A stretch of 64,000 nt of DNA, taken from the NCBI RefSeq assembly GCF_900129445.1, contig NZ_FQVT01000002.1, positions 186,001 to 250,000 of the forward strand. Reading direction: 5' to 3'. How positions within the stretch are numbered: position 1 is the first letter of the stretch; the number at the start of each line of letters is the position of its first letter. This DNA is from Salegentibacter echinorum. Its GTDB lineage: Bacteria; Bacteroidota; Bacteroidia; Flavobacteriales; Flavobacteriaceae. The notes under the pieces were generated by a model that made no database searches, was not told where the DNA came from, and saw only the letters and a list, made by a program, of their open reading frames with translations. The position numbers and the translations under genes are program-made. This document shows positions 42,301 through 50,082 of the stretch, in pieces.

Positions 42301-43203
42301 CTTTATACCTGTTTGATAGAAGTGGCTAAACTAAGTGCGCCTGTAGCTCCATTTTATATGGATAGGCTTTATAAAGATTTAAATCAAATAAGCCAAAAAG
42401 AGGATTTTGAATCTGTACATCTGGCCAATTTTTCAAAATATGAAGAGAAATTTGTTGATAAGTCTTTAGAACGAAAAATGGAGAAAGCGCAGACTATCTC
42501 CTCTCTGGCACTATCACTTAGAAAGAAGGAGATGATAAAAGTGCGCCAACCGCTGCAAAGGATCATGATTCCTGTATTAGACGAGCAACAACGTGAAGAG
42601 ATTAAAGCTGTAGAAGAGCTTATAAAATCTGAAATAAATGTAAAAGAACTACAACTTATAGATGATGCTTCGGGGATTTTGGTAAAACAAATAAAACCTA
42701 ATTTCAAGGTGCTTGGCCCGCGTTTTGGAAAGGATATGAAGCTGGTTGTAAAAGAGATAAACAGTTTTACTTCTAAAGATATTGCAGAAATTGAGCGGGA
42801 AGAAAAGAAAGAAATAGAAGTTAATGGAAAATTGATTACATTGGCACTTTCTGATGTTGAAATAACTTCCCGGGATATTGAAGGCTGGTTAGTTGCAAGC
42901 AGTAATAATATTACCGTAGCCCTGGACGTTAGTATTTCAGAAGAATTAAAAAAAGAAGGTATTGCCAGGGAATTGGTAAATAGAATTCAGAATATGAGAA
43001 AAGATTCTGGCTTTGAAGTGACCGATACCATAGATGTGACCCTACAAAAGGACGGCGTGGTCGAGGATGCCGCGAGTGAAAATATAAATTATATAAAAAA
43101 TGAAACATTAACTGCAAATCTCGAATTTGCAGCGGTGGTGGAAGAAGGTATAGAAATTAGCTTCGACGATATTACTACCAAAATGTTTATTAAAAAACAC
43201 TAG
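39328..43203 (+). CDS. ileS: Isoleucyl-tRNA synthetase with embedded DUF559 nuclease domain
   Basis: A 1291-residue class I synthetase charging tRNA-Ile. The nucleotide-binding HIGH-type motif is PGIHH (near residue 56-60) and the second motif is KMSKR (839-843). KMSKR instead of KMSKS, and the great length, are features of the eukaryote-like type 2 enzymes that tend to resist mupirocin. The editing domain begins with [14 protein letters not shown]...[15 protein letters not shown]. Two in-frame insertions interrupt it: about 30 residues at 219-249, and residues 646-790, a complete DUF559 nuclease domain between HYPFEE and [21 protein letters not shown]. Without them the protein would be about 1115-1130 residues, normal for the phylum. 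All synthetase motifs are intact, so it is presumably functional and essential. Confidence 0.96.
   Translation: [1291 protein letters not shown]
39984..40073. repeat. 90-bp in-frame insertion element within ileS (editing-domain loop)
   Basis: The ends are inverted repeats: CCCTCTAA-CCCCCGAAGGGGGAG on the left and, read in reverse complement, CCCTCTAAATCTTCCGAAGGAG on the right. The element is 90 bp, so the frame is kept (residues about 219-249, SPLTPEGG...SPSEDLEG). It replaces or enlarges a variable loop just before [15 protein letters not shown]. Its terminal sequences are of the same type as those flanking the larger insert at 41263-41697. Confidence 0.75.
41263..41697 (+). mobile_element. 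DUF559 nuclease element inserted in frame in ileS
   Basis: The insert spans IleRS residues 646-790 (145 codons). It begins GCCCCCTCCAGCTCCCCCAA and ends TCCCCCCTTAGGGGCCAGGG, which are imperfect inverted repeats of each other; the left end also contains the palindrome CTCCCCC-AAA-GGGGGAG. The encoded domain (about residues 672-778) is a DUF559/Vsr-like PD-(D/E)xK fold. It has [19 protein letters not shown], the metal-ligand Asp716 (YIADF), Glu727-x-Asp729 (IIEVDGGYH) and the closing [20 protein letters not shown]. All expected active-site acids are present. Stand-alone DUF559 genes bounded by similar repeats occur in Bacteroidota (my recollection), so this looks like such a cassette that landed in frame. 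There is no Hint domain, so it is not an intein. Confidence 0.8.
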
Positions 43204-43207
43204 AATT

Positions 43208-43591
43208 ATGGCTACTGAAGTTAAAGAGCGTTACAGCGATGCTGATTTGGCAGAATTTAAGGCCTTGATTAAAGGCAAGATTGCCAAAGCGCAAGAACAA
43301 TTGGAAATCTATCAAAATGCTTACAAAAATGATGGGAATAACGGTACAGATGATACCGCGCCAACTTTTAAAGCTTTTGAAGAAGGCAGCGAAACAATGA
43401 GCAAGGAAGCAAACTCTCAATTGGCAATTAGGCAGGAGAAGTTTATTCGTGACCTTACCAATGCACTAAACCGTATTGAAAACAAAACTTATGGGATTTG
43501 TAGGGTAACAGGAAACTTAATCGCAAAAGAACGCCTATTATTGGTCCCTCACGCAACCTTAAGTATTGAAGCAAAGAACATGCAAAAATAG
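43208..43591 (+). CDS. DksA/TraR-like zinc-finger-family protein
   Basis: A 127-residue cytoplasmic protein with a helical coiled-coil-like N-terminal half and the DksA/TraR C-terminal signature TYGICRVTGNLIAKERLLLVPHATLSIEAKN. DksA binds RNA polymerase through its secondary channel and works with ppGpp. Only one of the four zinc cysteines is kept: C-x-x-C is C-R-V-T and the second pair is absent. The finger therefore probably does not hold zinc in the usual way, a known variation in this phylum. It lies 4 bp after ileS and is followed by a terminator. Confidence 0.88.
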   Translation: MATEVKERYSDADLAEFKALIKGKIAKAQEQLEIYQNAYKNDGNNGTDDTAPTFKAFEEGSETMSKEANSQLAIRQEKFIRDLTNALNRIENKTYGICRVTGNLIAKERLLLVPHATLSIEAKNMQK

Positions 43592-43997
43592 TCTTGTGCA
43601 CAACAGCTTAAAAAACGCCTTTTTGTACTACAGAAGGGCGTTTTTTCTATTTTTCGAAGTAGTGAAATATTTTGAATAAATTAGCTCGCTTCCTGGAATT
43701 GCAAATTTTTAAAACATCTAAGAAGACGGTATTTCACCGCTAACGACTATTTATTAAAAGACTATTGTAGTAAGGCCAGGAACTTTTTTAAAGCTACTTC
43801 TTCATTTTAATAGTACAGTTGGATCAGTTTCTTAATGATAAATAAATTTTTAGACCTGATGGTTGAATTATCTCCTGGCTAAACTCAACAATTTGTTGCG
43901 AAAAATTTTATTTGTTTGCGTAACGATCTTCAGCCTATACCAAACAATAATAAAATAATATTAGTATTTTAGCGACGTTTTAAATTACATCCAGCTC
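43592..43997. other. Intergenic region with terminator, no gene seen
   Basis: A 406-bp gap. After the terminator at 43610-43646 the remaining about 350 bp are AT-rich with no convincing frame, RNA gene or repeat. The lspA promoter is expected in the last 100 bp; TATTTTAG (43969-43976) is one base off TAnnTTTG. Confidence 0.45.
43610..43646 (+). terminator. Intrinsic terminator after the ileS-dksA-like operon
   Basis: AAAAAACGCC (43610-43619) pairs perfectly with GGCGTTTTTT (43637-43646), with extra CTT/AAG pairs inside. It lies 18 bp after the stop codon and includes a T-run. Confidence 0.9.
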
Positions 43998-44603
43998 ATG
44001 TCCTTAAAAAAAGCGGGTTTTATAATCCTTTTGGTGCTTTTAATAGACCAAATTTCCAAATTCTATATTAAAACTAATTTTGCCCTCGGCGAGGAAGTGG
44101 AGGTTTTTGATTGGTTTAGGATCTTATTTGTAGAAAATGAAGGTATGGCCTGGGGAACTAAAATCCCGGGAGAGTATGGAAAACTTTTCCTTACCCTTTT
44201 TCGTTTGGTAGCTATTGTAGGGATTGGGTATTGGTTATGGGATTCTGTTAAAAAGAATGGGTCCCGAATACTAATTGCCTCCATCGCCCTTATTTTTGCT
44301 GGTGCGTTTGGTAATATTATAGATTCAGTTTTCTATGGAATAATATTTAACGACAGCTATGGTCAGGTAGCAGAATTCATGCCGGCAGATGGCGCCTATG
44401 GCACGTTGTTTCACGGGAAAGTGGTAGATATGCTTTACTTCCCATTATGGCAGGGAAATTTACCACAATGGATCCCATTTTGGGGTGGTAATTATTTTAC
44501 TTTCTTCGAACCGGTTTTTAACATCGCCGATACTTCCATTAGTGTGGGGGTAATCCTGTTGCTGCTTTTTAATAAACGTGCTTTTCCCAAGGAAGAAAGC
44601 TAA
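43998..44603 (+). CDS. lspA: Lipoprotein signal peptidase (signal peptidase II)
   Basis: A 201-residue inner-membrane aspartic protease that cleaves lipoprotein signal peptides before the lipid-modified Cys. It has four hydrophobic helices and both catalytic Asp motifs, FGNIIDSVFYG and the C-terminal FNIADTSISVGVILL. DQISKFYIKTNF near the N-terminus is also conserved. The periplasmic loop is longer than in E. coli LspA (about 164 residues), typical of Bacteroidota. The many lipoproteins encoded in this window are its substrates. Confidence 0.95.
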   Translation: MSLKKAGFIILLVLLIDQISKFYIKTNFALGEEVEVFDWFRILFVENEGMAWGTKIPGEYGKLFLTLFRLVAIVGIGYWLWDSVKKNGSRILIASIALIFAGAFGNIIDSVFYGIIFNDSYGQVAEFMPADGAYGTLFHGKVVDMLYFPLWQGNLPQWIPFWGGNYFTFFEPVFNIADTSISVGVILLLLFNKRAFPKEES

Positions 44604-44619
44604 AATTTCGGTTAAATTC

Positions 44620-45039
44620 CTAAGCTGCAGTATCATTGCCAAAGATTTTTTCAAACTTCTTTAATTCAAGCGGTTTTATAAGATAATCTTTTATTAGGTT
44701 TAAAGATTGTGCTCGTTCTAATTCTTGTGCATCTATAGAAGAACTCATCACATAAAGGCTTATCTTTTGTTCTAACTTATTTTTTAGCTTGGTGAACTCC
44801 TGTAAAAACTCCCAGCCATTCATCACCGGCATATTGAGGTCCAGAAAAATAATTTCTGGGAGTATTTGCTGCTTTTTAGGTTTTCTAAGAATCTTTTTAA
44901 GATGATTAAGCGCTTCCCTACCATTTTCGAACACCATTAATTCTTCGGCTATGGCTTTTATTTCAATAACTTTTTTAAGAAGATGTACATGTATTCTATC
45001 GTCATCTATCACATACGCCATTTTTACCATTTTTCTCAT
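44620..45039 (-). CDS. Single-domain response regulator (CheY-like receiver)
   Basis: A 139-residue protein made of a receiver domain only. It has the acidic cluster IDDD (11-14), the phosphoacceptor Asp67 in IIFLDLNMPVMNGWEFL, the Ser switch residue in YVMSSSID and the Lys of DYLIKPL. There is no output domain, so it must act by protein contact or pass phosphate on. No histidine kinase is adjacent. Three in-frame ATGs (residues 1, 4 and 7) leave the exact start open. It is convergent with lspA, with only 16 bp between them. Confidence 0.9.
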   Translation of the reverse strand: MRKMVKMAYVIDDDRIHVHLLKKVIEIKAIAEELMVFENGREALNHLKKILRKPKKQQILPEIIFLDLNMPVMNGWEFLQEFTKLKNKLEQKISLYVMSSSIDAQELERAQSLNLIKDYLIKPLELKKFEKIFGNDTAA

Positions 45040-45198
45040 TTCCTTGAATTTTTACTGAATATAGTAAAATAAACTTAAGAAAATCAGGGTATTAGCGGTT
45101 GATTTAAATCACGAGAAGTTGGGCTAATATTTTAGCTTTTCCCCGATTTTTATAAAAGAAAATGAAGCTTTTATCTTACTTATTTCAGCCGGGAAAAA

Positions 45199-45768
45199 TT
45201 ATTTATTGAAATCGTAAATTTTAGTAGGCGTCACACAATAATCCAGAGGAACATCACTGCTAAATATTTCAGTAATTTCTATTTCAGTATTAAAAAAGGA
45301 CAGGCCAATTTTAACTACATTATCATTGCATTCTTTTAAAAAATTGTCGTAAAAACCTTTTCCGTAGCCAATGCGGTGCCCATTTTCATCAAAAGCAAGT
45401 AACGGTACAAAAACTACTTCAATTTGCTGTGGGGTAATGGGAATTCCAGCTTCCGGTTCTGGGATGTTCCAGCGGTTTTTCCTGATTACAGTGCTATCGG
45501 TCAATAAAATATGTTCTAATTGGTTATTTTTAATATCGGTTTTAGAAAGCACTATATTCTTATCTTTTCCCTGTAAGATATGAAGCAAAAATTCAGTATT
45601 TACCTCTTTTTGCTCGGCTATACTTAAAAAAAGGTGATAGAAGGAGGCTTCCCAAACCGGTAGATTGAGTAAATTATTGGCAATTTTCAAACTCAATTCT
45701 TCTATTTTTTCTTCGGAAAGGGCTAACCTTAGTTTCTTGTATTTTTTTCTTAATTCGGCTTTATTCAT
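45199..45768 (-). CDS. 5-formyltetrahydrofolate cyclo-ligase
   Basis: A 189-residue enzyme counted from ATG 45768 (MNKAELRKKYKKLR). It uses ATP to turn 5-formyl-THF into 5,10-methenyl-THF, salvaging folate. The basic N-terminal helix, the substrate-binding segment and the ATP-binding signature FDENGHRIGYGKGFYDNFL are present. A longer frame from 45804 would add 12 hydrophobic residues and overlap the upstream gene further, so I prefer 45768. It overlaps the preceding deacylase gene by 8 bp, so the two are translationally coupled. Confidence 0.93.
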   Translation of the reverse strand: MNKAELRKKYKKLRLALSEEKIEELSLKIANNLLNLPVWEASFYHLFLSIAEQKEVNTEFLLHILQGKDKNIVLSKTDIKNNQLEHILLTDSTVIRKNRWNIPEPEAGIPITPQQIEVVFVPLLAFDENGHRIGYGKGFYDNFLKECNDNVVKIGLSFFNTEIEITEIFSSDVPLDYCVTPTKIYDFNK

Positions 45769-46741
45769 TTTTTGTTGGCACTGAAATATGAAAAATAGCA
45801 TCACCCTGGTAAACTATGGGTGACTCATTAATATTAATTACATATCCTGTATGATTGGCTTTTATTTTATGTCTAAACTTACCATAGGGATCGGTAATTG
45901 TTCCAATATACTCACCTTTCTCGACATGCTTTCCGCAGGGGATTTTTATGTGGAGTAATCCGCTGTATTTAGCACGCATCCAATTGGTGTTTTCAATGAT
46001 AATGGTTTCGGTAGCAGCATCGGGATAGTCAAATTTTGGATCTAGCATTTCTAAAAAACTCAGGATCCTAATTGCTCCTTCTACACCGTGTTTGGCGATA
46101 TCACGATTGCTATCTAAAGATTTGCCACCTTCAAAAAGTAGGACGGGAATTCCTTTTTTAGCACAGGTTTCCCGGTATGACTTAGTGATTGTTTTGGAAT
46201 GTATGGTGAAAGGAGCGCTAAAAATCTTAGCATATTTCAAGCTCTGTTCATCTCCTTTTTTCACCCTTATCTGCGGTGCATTAAATCGGCTGGCACCACC
46301 GGTATGAAAGTCCAGGCAAAAATTGGCAAGCGGTAGAATATTCTTTACAAATTGATATGCAAACCTGCCGGCCAGCGAGCCGTGTTTGGTACCTGGAAAC
46401 ATCCTGTTGAGGTCACGACCGTCTGGAAACTCTCTTCTTAAATTTAGAAACCCGAAAATATTGACCACGGGAATGCAAATAATGGTTCCCTTTTGCGGCT
46501 TATTAATGCCTTTAGAAATGATTTGCCTTACAATCTCAACACCGTTAATTTCATCTCCGTGAATTCCTGCAGTAAGTAAAACTACTGGTCCCGGTTTTTT
46601 AGAACGTTCTATAATTACCGGTACTTCTACCGAGGTGGTGGTATAGAGTTTGGCCATATTAAAATTAATGGTGGCACTCTTACCGGGGCGTATTTTCTCC
46701 CCTAATATCTCCAACACATTATCGCTGGTTATTTTGGCCAT
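45761..46741 (-). CDS. Succinylglutamate desuccinylase/aspartoacylase family protein
   Basis: A 326-residue zinc hydrolase of the M14/AstE-AspA group. It has the metal ligands H-x-x-E in LTAGIHGDEINGVEIVRQI, the FLNLRREFPDGRDLNRMFPG segment and the third ligand in LDFHTGG. The C-terminal about 90 residues (KIPCGKHVEKGEYIGTI..GKFRHKIKANHTGYVI) form the beta domain typical of this subgroup. The adjacent RimK ligase and retropepsin-like RimB suggest that it removes or processes glutamyl or acyl groups in the same pathway. The true substrate is unknown. Confidence 0.88.
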   Translation of the reverse strand: MAKITSDNVLEILGEKIRPGKSATINFNMAKLYTTTSVEVPVIIERSKKPGPVVLLTAGIHGDEINGVEIVRQIISKGINKPQKGTIICIPVVNIFGFLNLRREFPDGRDLNRMFPGTKHGSLAGRFAYQFVKNILPLANFCLDFHTGGASRFNAPQIRVKKGDEQSLKYAKIFSAPFTIHSKTITKSYRETCAKKGIPVLLFEGGKSLDSNRDIAKHGVEGAIRILSFLEMLDPKFDYPDAATETIIIENTNWMRAKYSGLLHIKIPCGKHVEKGEYIGTITDPYGKFRHKIKANHTGYVININESPIVYQGDAIFHISVPTKNE

Positions 46742-46744
46742 AGG

Positions 46745-47617
46745 CTAAACGCTCTTTTCTATATATCTAATAATGGATTTTGCAATATCTTTTCCTGTGG
46801 CTTTTTCTATTCCCTCCAGCCCCGGGGAGGAGTTCACTTCCAGAATTAATGGCCCACGGGAACTTTGCAGTAAATCTACCCCCGCAACACCTAGTCCCAT
46901 GGCTTTGGTGGCTTTAACCGCGGCAATTTCTTCTTCGTCGCTTAACTCTACAATTTCTGCACTACCACCTCTGTGTAAATTAGACCTAAACTCACCTTCT
47001 TTCCCCTGTCTTTTCATAGCGCCAACTACGTGCCCATCTACTACAAAAGCCCTAATATCTGCACCTTTGGCTTCTTTTATATATTCCTGCACAATAACCC
47101 GGGCCTGTAAGCCATTAAAAGCCTCGATCACAGATTCAGCAGCATTTTTAGTATCGGCTAGAACAACTCCTACTCCCTGGGTGCCTTCCAAAAGCTTAAT
47201 AACCAAAGGAGTGCCGCCCGCTTGCTCTATCAAGCCAGAAACATCCCGGGAATAATTGGTGAAAACCGTTTTTGGAAGTCCAATTTTGGCGCGGGACAAT
47301 ACCTGTAAACTCCTTAGTTTATCCCTGCTTCGCACCAATGCTTCAGACTCTGTGGTAGTAAAAGCGCCCATCATTTCAAATTGACGTACAACGGCAGTAC
47401 CATAAAAAGTAACCGAAGCTCCAATCCTGGGAATAATGGCATCTACTTCTTTTATATAGCCTCCCTTATAATAAATATTGGGATTTCTCTTTTCAATAAC
47501 GATATCGCATTTTAACGGATCGACAACCTCAACATCGTGTTTGCGTTTTTTAGCCGCTTCCACAAGTCGTTTGGTAGAATAGAGATTAGTGTTTCGGGAT
47601 AGAATTATTATTTTCAT
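46745..47617 (-). CDS. rimK: RimK-family ATP-grasp glutamate ligase
   Basis: A 290-residue ATP-grasp ligase. The N-terminal pre-ATP-grasp domain ([22 protein letters not shown]) is followed by the lid and core elements [54 protein letters not shown] and the metal-binding [19 protein letters not shown]. coli RimK adds glutamates to ribosomal protein S6 and makes poly-alpha-glutamate. S6 as target here is inferred. It starts inside the end of the RimB-like gene (32-bp overlap) and stops 3 bp before the deacylase gene. Confidence 0.93.
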   Translation of the reverse strand: MKIIILSRNTNLYSTKRLVEAAKKRKHDVEVVDPLKCDIVIEKRNPNIYYKGGYIKEVDAIIPRIGASVTFYGTAVVRQFEMMGAFTTTESEALVRSRDKLRSLQVLSRAKIGLPKTVFTNYSRDVSGLIEQAGGTPLVIKLLEGTQGVGVVLADTKNAAESVIEAFNGLQARVIVQEYIKEAKGADIRAFVVDGHVVGAMKRQGKEGEFRSNLHRGGSAEIVELSDEEEIAAVKATKAMGLGVAGVDLLQSSRGPLILEVNSSPGLEGIEKATGKDIAKSIIRYIEKSV

Positions 47618-48038
47618 TATTTTTTTTCTTATAAGAGACGTCGGTTAGTTCGGTATCTACTATAAATTTTTTCGTTAGGAACTTTCTGCCTATCAATACA
47701 GGAAAACGCATTTCCTGCCTGGAGGACAAAGAAAGTGAAATTTTATAGACCTTATTAAATATTTTAATTTTAGATAATACCTGATATCTCTTTTGAATTA
47801 TGCCATTACTACTGCGTACAAAAATGATATCATAATCTGTAAAAGTAATTTTTTTTTCATTATATAATGGATGTTCTTCGTCGAGAAAAGTACACTCCAG
47901 TATATTATCTTTTTCAACAATATTATTACAGTGAATGGAAGAAGTATATGCACCGGTATCAATTTTAACTGCGATGTCATTTAATTGCAAAGCAGGGAAA
48001 TCTGCCTTATCAAAACGTCCTATTACTATCTTCTCCAT
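47586..48038 (-). CDS. RimB-like retropepsin-type aspartic protease ('ATP-dependent zinc protease' family)
   Basis: A 150-residue protein with the DTG aspartic-protease signature in [14 protein letters not shown], then [18 protein letters not shown] and [12 protein letters not shown], as in RimB/DUF785 proteins. In Pseudomonas a RimB protein removes glutamates that RimK adds to ribosomal protein S6. The 32-bp overlap with rimK supports a shared pathway. The annotation name 'ATP-dependent zinc protease' is historical and not supported by visible motifs. The C-terminus is Asn/Lys-rich ([10 protein letters not shown]). Confidence 0.85.
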   Translation of the reverse strand: MEKIVIGRFDKADFPALQLNDIAVKIDTGAYTSSIHCNNIVEKDNILECTFLDEEHPLYNEKKITFTDYDIIFVRSSNGIIQKRYQVLSKIKIFNKVYKISLSLSSRQEMRFPVLIGRKFLTKKFIVDTELTDVSYKKKNNENNNSIPKH

Positions 48039-48272
48039 ATCGCAATATACTAAAATGAGTAAGCAAGCTTTTGCTATTTTCTATAAAATATACGGTGCTT
48101 TCTTCGTTATTTCAAATACTTAGGGAAAAATTTAAATATTAATTGGTGAAGAAGCAAGATCCCCGAATGCCCGGGACTTTATATAAAAAGACAAAATTAT
48201 AACTAAATAAACGACCTCAAGAACTTGGCCCAAGGTAGTTTATTTCTTTACAGACTTGGAAGAATAAATTTT

Positions 48273-48280
48273 TATCTTTG
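48273..48280 (+). promoter_or_regulatory. Candidate -7 element of uvrC
   Basis: TATCTTTG fits TAnnTTTG exactly and ends 5 bp before the uvrC ATG (48286), implying a very short or absent leader. A TTG lies only 14 nt upstream of it, so the -33 half is uncertain. Confidence 0.45.
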
Positions 48281-48285
48281 GAGTA

Positions 48286-50082
48286 ATGGAAACGCCTGCA
48301 TTAGAAGTACAATTAAAAACACTCCCCAATAGTCCGGGGGTTTATCAATATTACGATAAAAACGGAAAGATTCTGTATGTTGGGAAAGCCAAGAATCTTA
48401 AAAAAAGGGTGACTTCCTATTTTACCAAGCGGCACGATAGTCATCGTATTGGCGTGATGGTAAAGAAGATTAAGGAGATTAAGCATATTGTGGTTGCCTC
48501 TGAAACCGATGCGCTATTACTGGAAAATAATCTTATTAAGAAACATCAGCCGCGATTTAATGTGATGCTGAAGGATGATAAGACCTATCCCTGGATCTGT
48601 ATAAAAAATGAACGTTTTCCCAGGGTTTTTCCTACCCGAAAACTCATTAAAGACGGCAGTGAATATTATGGTCCTTTTACCAGCTTTAAAACGGTAAACA
48701 CTTTACTGGACCTTATAAAAGGCTTGTATAAATTAAGGACCTGCAATTACGATCTTTCCGAAGAAAAAATAAGGAATGGAAAGTATAAAGTTTGTTTGGA
48801 ATATCACCTGGGAAACTGCCTGGGTCCTTGTGAAGGGAAACAACCCGAAGCAGAATACAACGATAATATTGAGGCGATTCGCCAAATTGTAAAGGGAAAT
48901 TTTAAAGAATCCCTGCAGCGGTTTAGAAACCAGATGAAAACGCACGCCGAAAACATGGAATTTGAGGATGCCCAGCGCATAAAGAATAAAATAGAGGTGC
49001 TGGAAAATTACCAATCCAAATCTACGGTAGTCAACCCAAAAATCACCAACGTAGATGTCTTTTCTATCGTGGCCGATGAGGGTTATGGGTATGTAAATTT
49101 TCTTCAACTATCCCACGGGGCTATTATTAGGTCGCATACCATAGAGATGCGAAAAAAACTGGAAGAAAGCGACGAGCAGCTTTTAGAATTGGCTATTACC
49201 GAGATTAGGCAGCGCTTCAGTTCCACTTCTAAAGAAATTTATGTGCCATTTAAAGTTGATGCCGGCGAGGATGTGAAAGTGACGGTCCCGAAACTTGGTG
49301 ATAAAAAGAAAATTGTAGATCTCTCGTTGCGAAATGCCAAGTATTACCGGCAGGAGCGCTTTAAGCAAATGAAGATTGTAGATCCAGACAGGCATGTAAA
49401 ACGAGTAATGGCGCAAATGAAAGAAGATCTTAGGCTTAACGAGGAGCCGCGCCATATAGAATGTTTTGATAATTCCAATATACAGGGTACCAATCCTGTT
49501 GCGGCATGCGTGGTTTTTAAAAATGGGAAACCAAGTAAAAAAGACTATCGTAAATTTAATATTAAAACCGTAGAAGGCCCAGATGATTTTGCTTCTATGG
49601 AAGAAGTGGTTTTTAGGCGCTATCGCAGGTTGCTGAATGAAGGAGAAGACCTGCCGCAGTTAATTATTGTTGACGGTGGGAAAGGCCAGCTTTCATCTGG
49701 CGTAAAGGCACTGGAAACTTTAGGTTTACGTGGGAAAATTGCTATAATAGGTATTGCAAAGCGTTTGGAAGAAATATTCTATCCCGAGGACTCTATTCCT
49801 TTGTATCTGGATAAAAAATCTGAGTCTCTAAAAATTATTCAACAACTGCGAAATGAAGCGCACCGTTTTGGCATTACTTTCCACCGTAATAAAAGAAGCA
49901 AATCTGCGTTAAATACCGAATTGGAAGATATAAAGGGAATAGGAGAAAAAACGGTGGTGGAATTGCTGCAACAATTCCGGTCTGTAAAACGCGTAAAGGA
50001 AGCCAAAGAAAAGGATTTGGCTGAAGTAATAGGCGTTTCTAAAGCAGCGCTTATCTACAATCATTATCACGATAAGAAATGA
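48286..50082 (+). CDS. uvrC: UvrABC excinuclease subunit C
   Basis: A 598-residue nuclease that makes both incisions in nucleotide excision repair. The GIY-YIG domain (about 12-90, GVYQYYDKNGKILYVGKAKNLKKRV) makes the 3' cut. A Cys-rich linker (CNYDL...CLEYHLGNCLGPC) and a UVR motif (about 200-235) follow. The RNase H-like C-terminal domain for the 5' cut begins near IECFDNSNIQGTNPVAACVVF, with LIIVDGGKGQLSS. Tandem helix-hairpin-helix motifs end the protein (IKGIGEKTVVELLQQF). The last bases overlap the next gene's start (ATGA). Confidence 0.97.
   Translation: METPALEVQLKTLPNSPGVYQYYDKNGKILYVGKAKNLKKRVTSYFTKRHDSHRIGVMVKKIKEIKHIVVASETDALLLENNLIKKHQPRFNVMLKDDKTYPWICIKNERFPRVFPTRKLIKDGSEYYGPFTSFKTVNTLLDLIKGLYKLRTCNYDLSEEKIRNGKYKVCLEYHLGNCLGPCEGKQPEAEYNDNIEAIRQIVKGNFKESLQRFRNQMKTHAENMEFEDAQRIKNKIEVLENYQSKSTVVNPKITNVDVFSIVADEGYGYVNFLQLSHGAIIRSHTIEMRKKLEESDEQLLELAITEIRQRFSSTSKEIYVPFKVDAGEDVKVTVPKLGDKKKIVDLSLRNAKYYRQERFKQMKIVDPDRHVKRVMAQMKEDLRLNEEPRHIECFDNSNIQGTNPVAACVVFKNGKPSKKDYRKFNIKTVEGPDDFASMEEVVFRRYRRLLNEGEDLPQLIIVDGGKGQLSSGVKALETLGLRGKIAIIGIAKRLEEIFYPEDSIPLYLDKKSESLKIIQQLRNEAHRFGITFHRNKRSKSALNTELEDIKGIGEKTVVELLQQFRSVKRVKEAKEKDLAEVIGVSKAALIYNHYHDKK

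Noticed and set aside
45769-45804. N-terminal 12-residue extension of the formyl-THF cyclo-ligase
   Set aside because: The added MMLFFIFQCQQK is unlike the family, which begins at the basic MNKAELRKKYKK, and it would lie wholly inside the upstream coding region.
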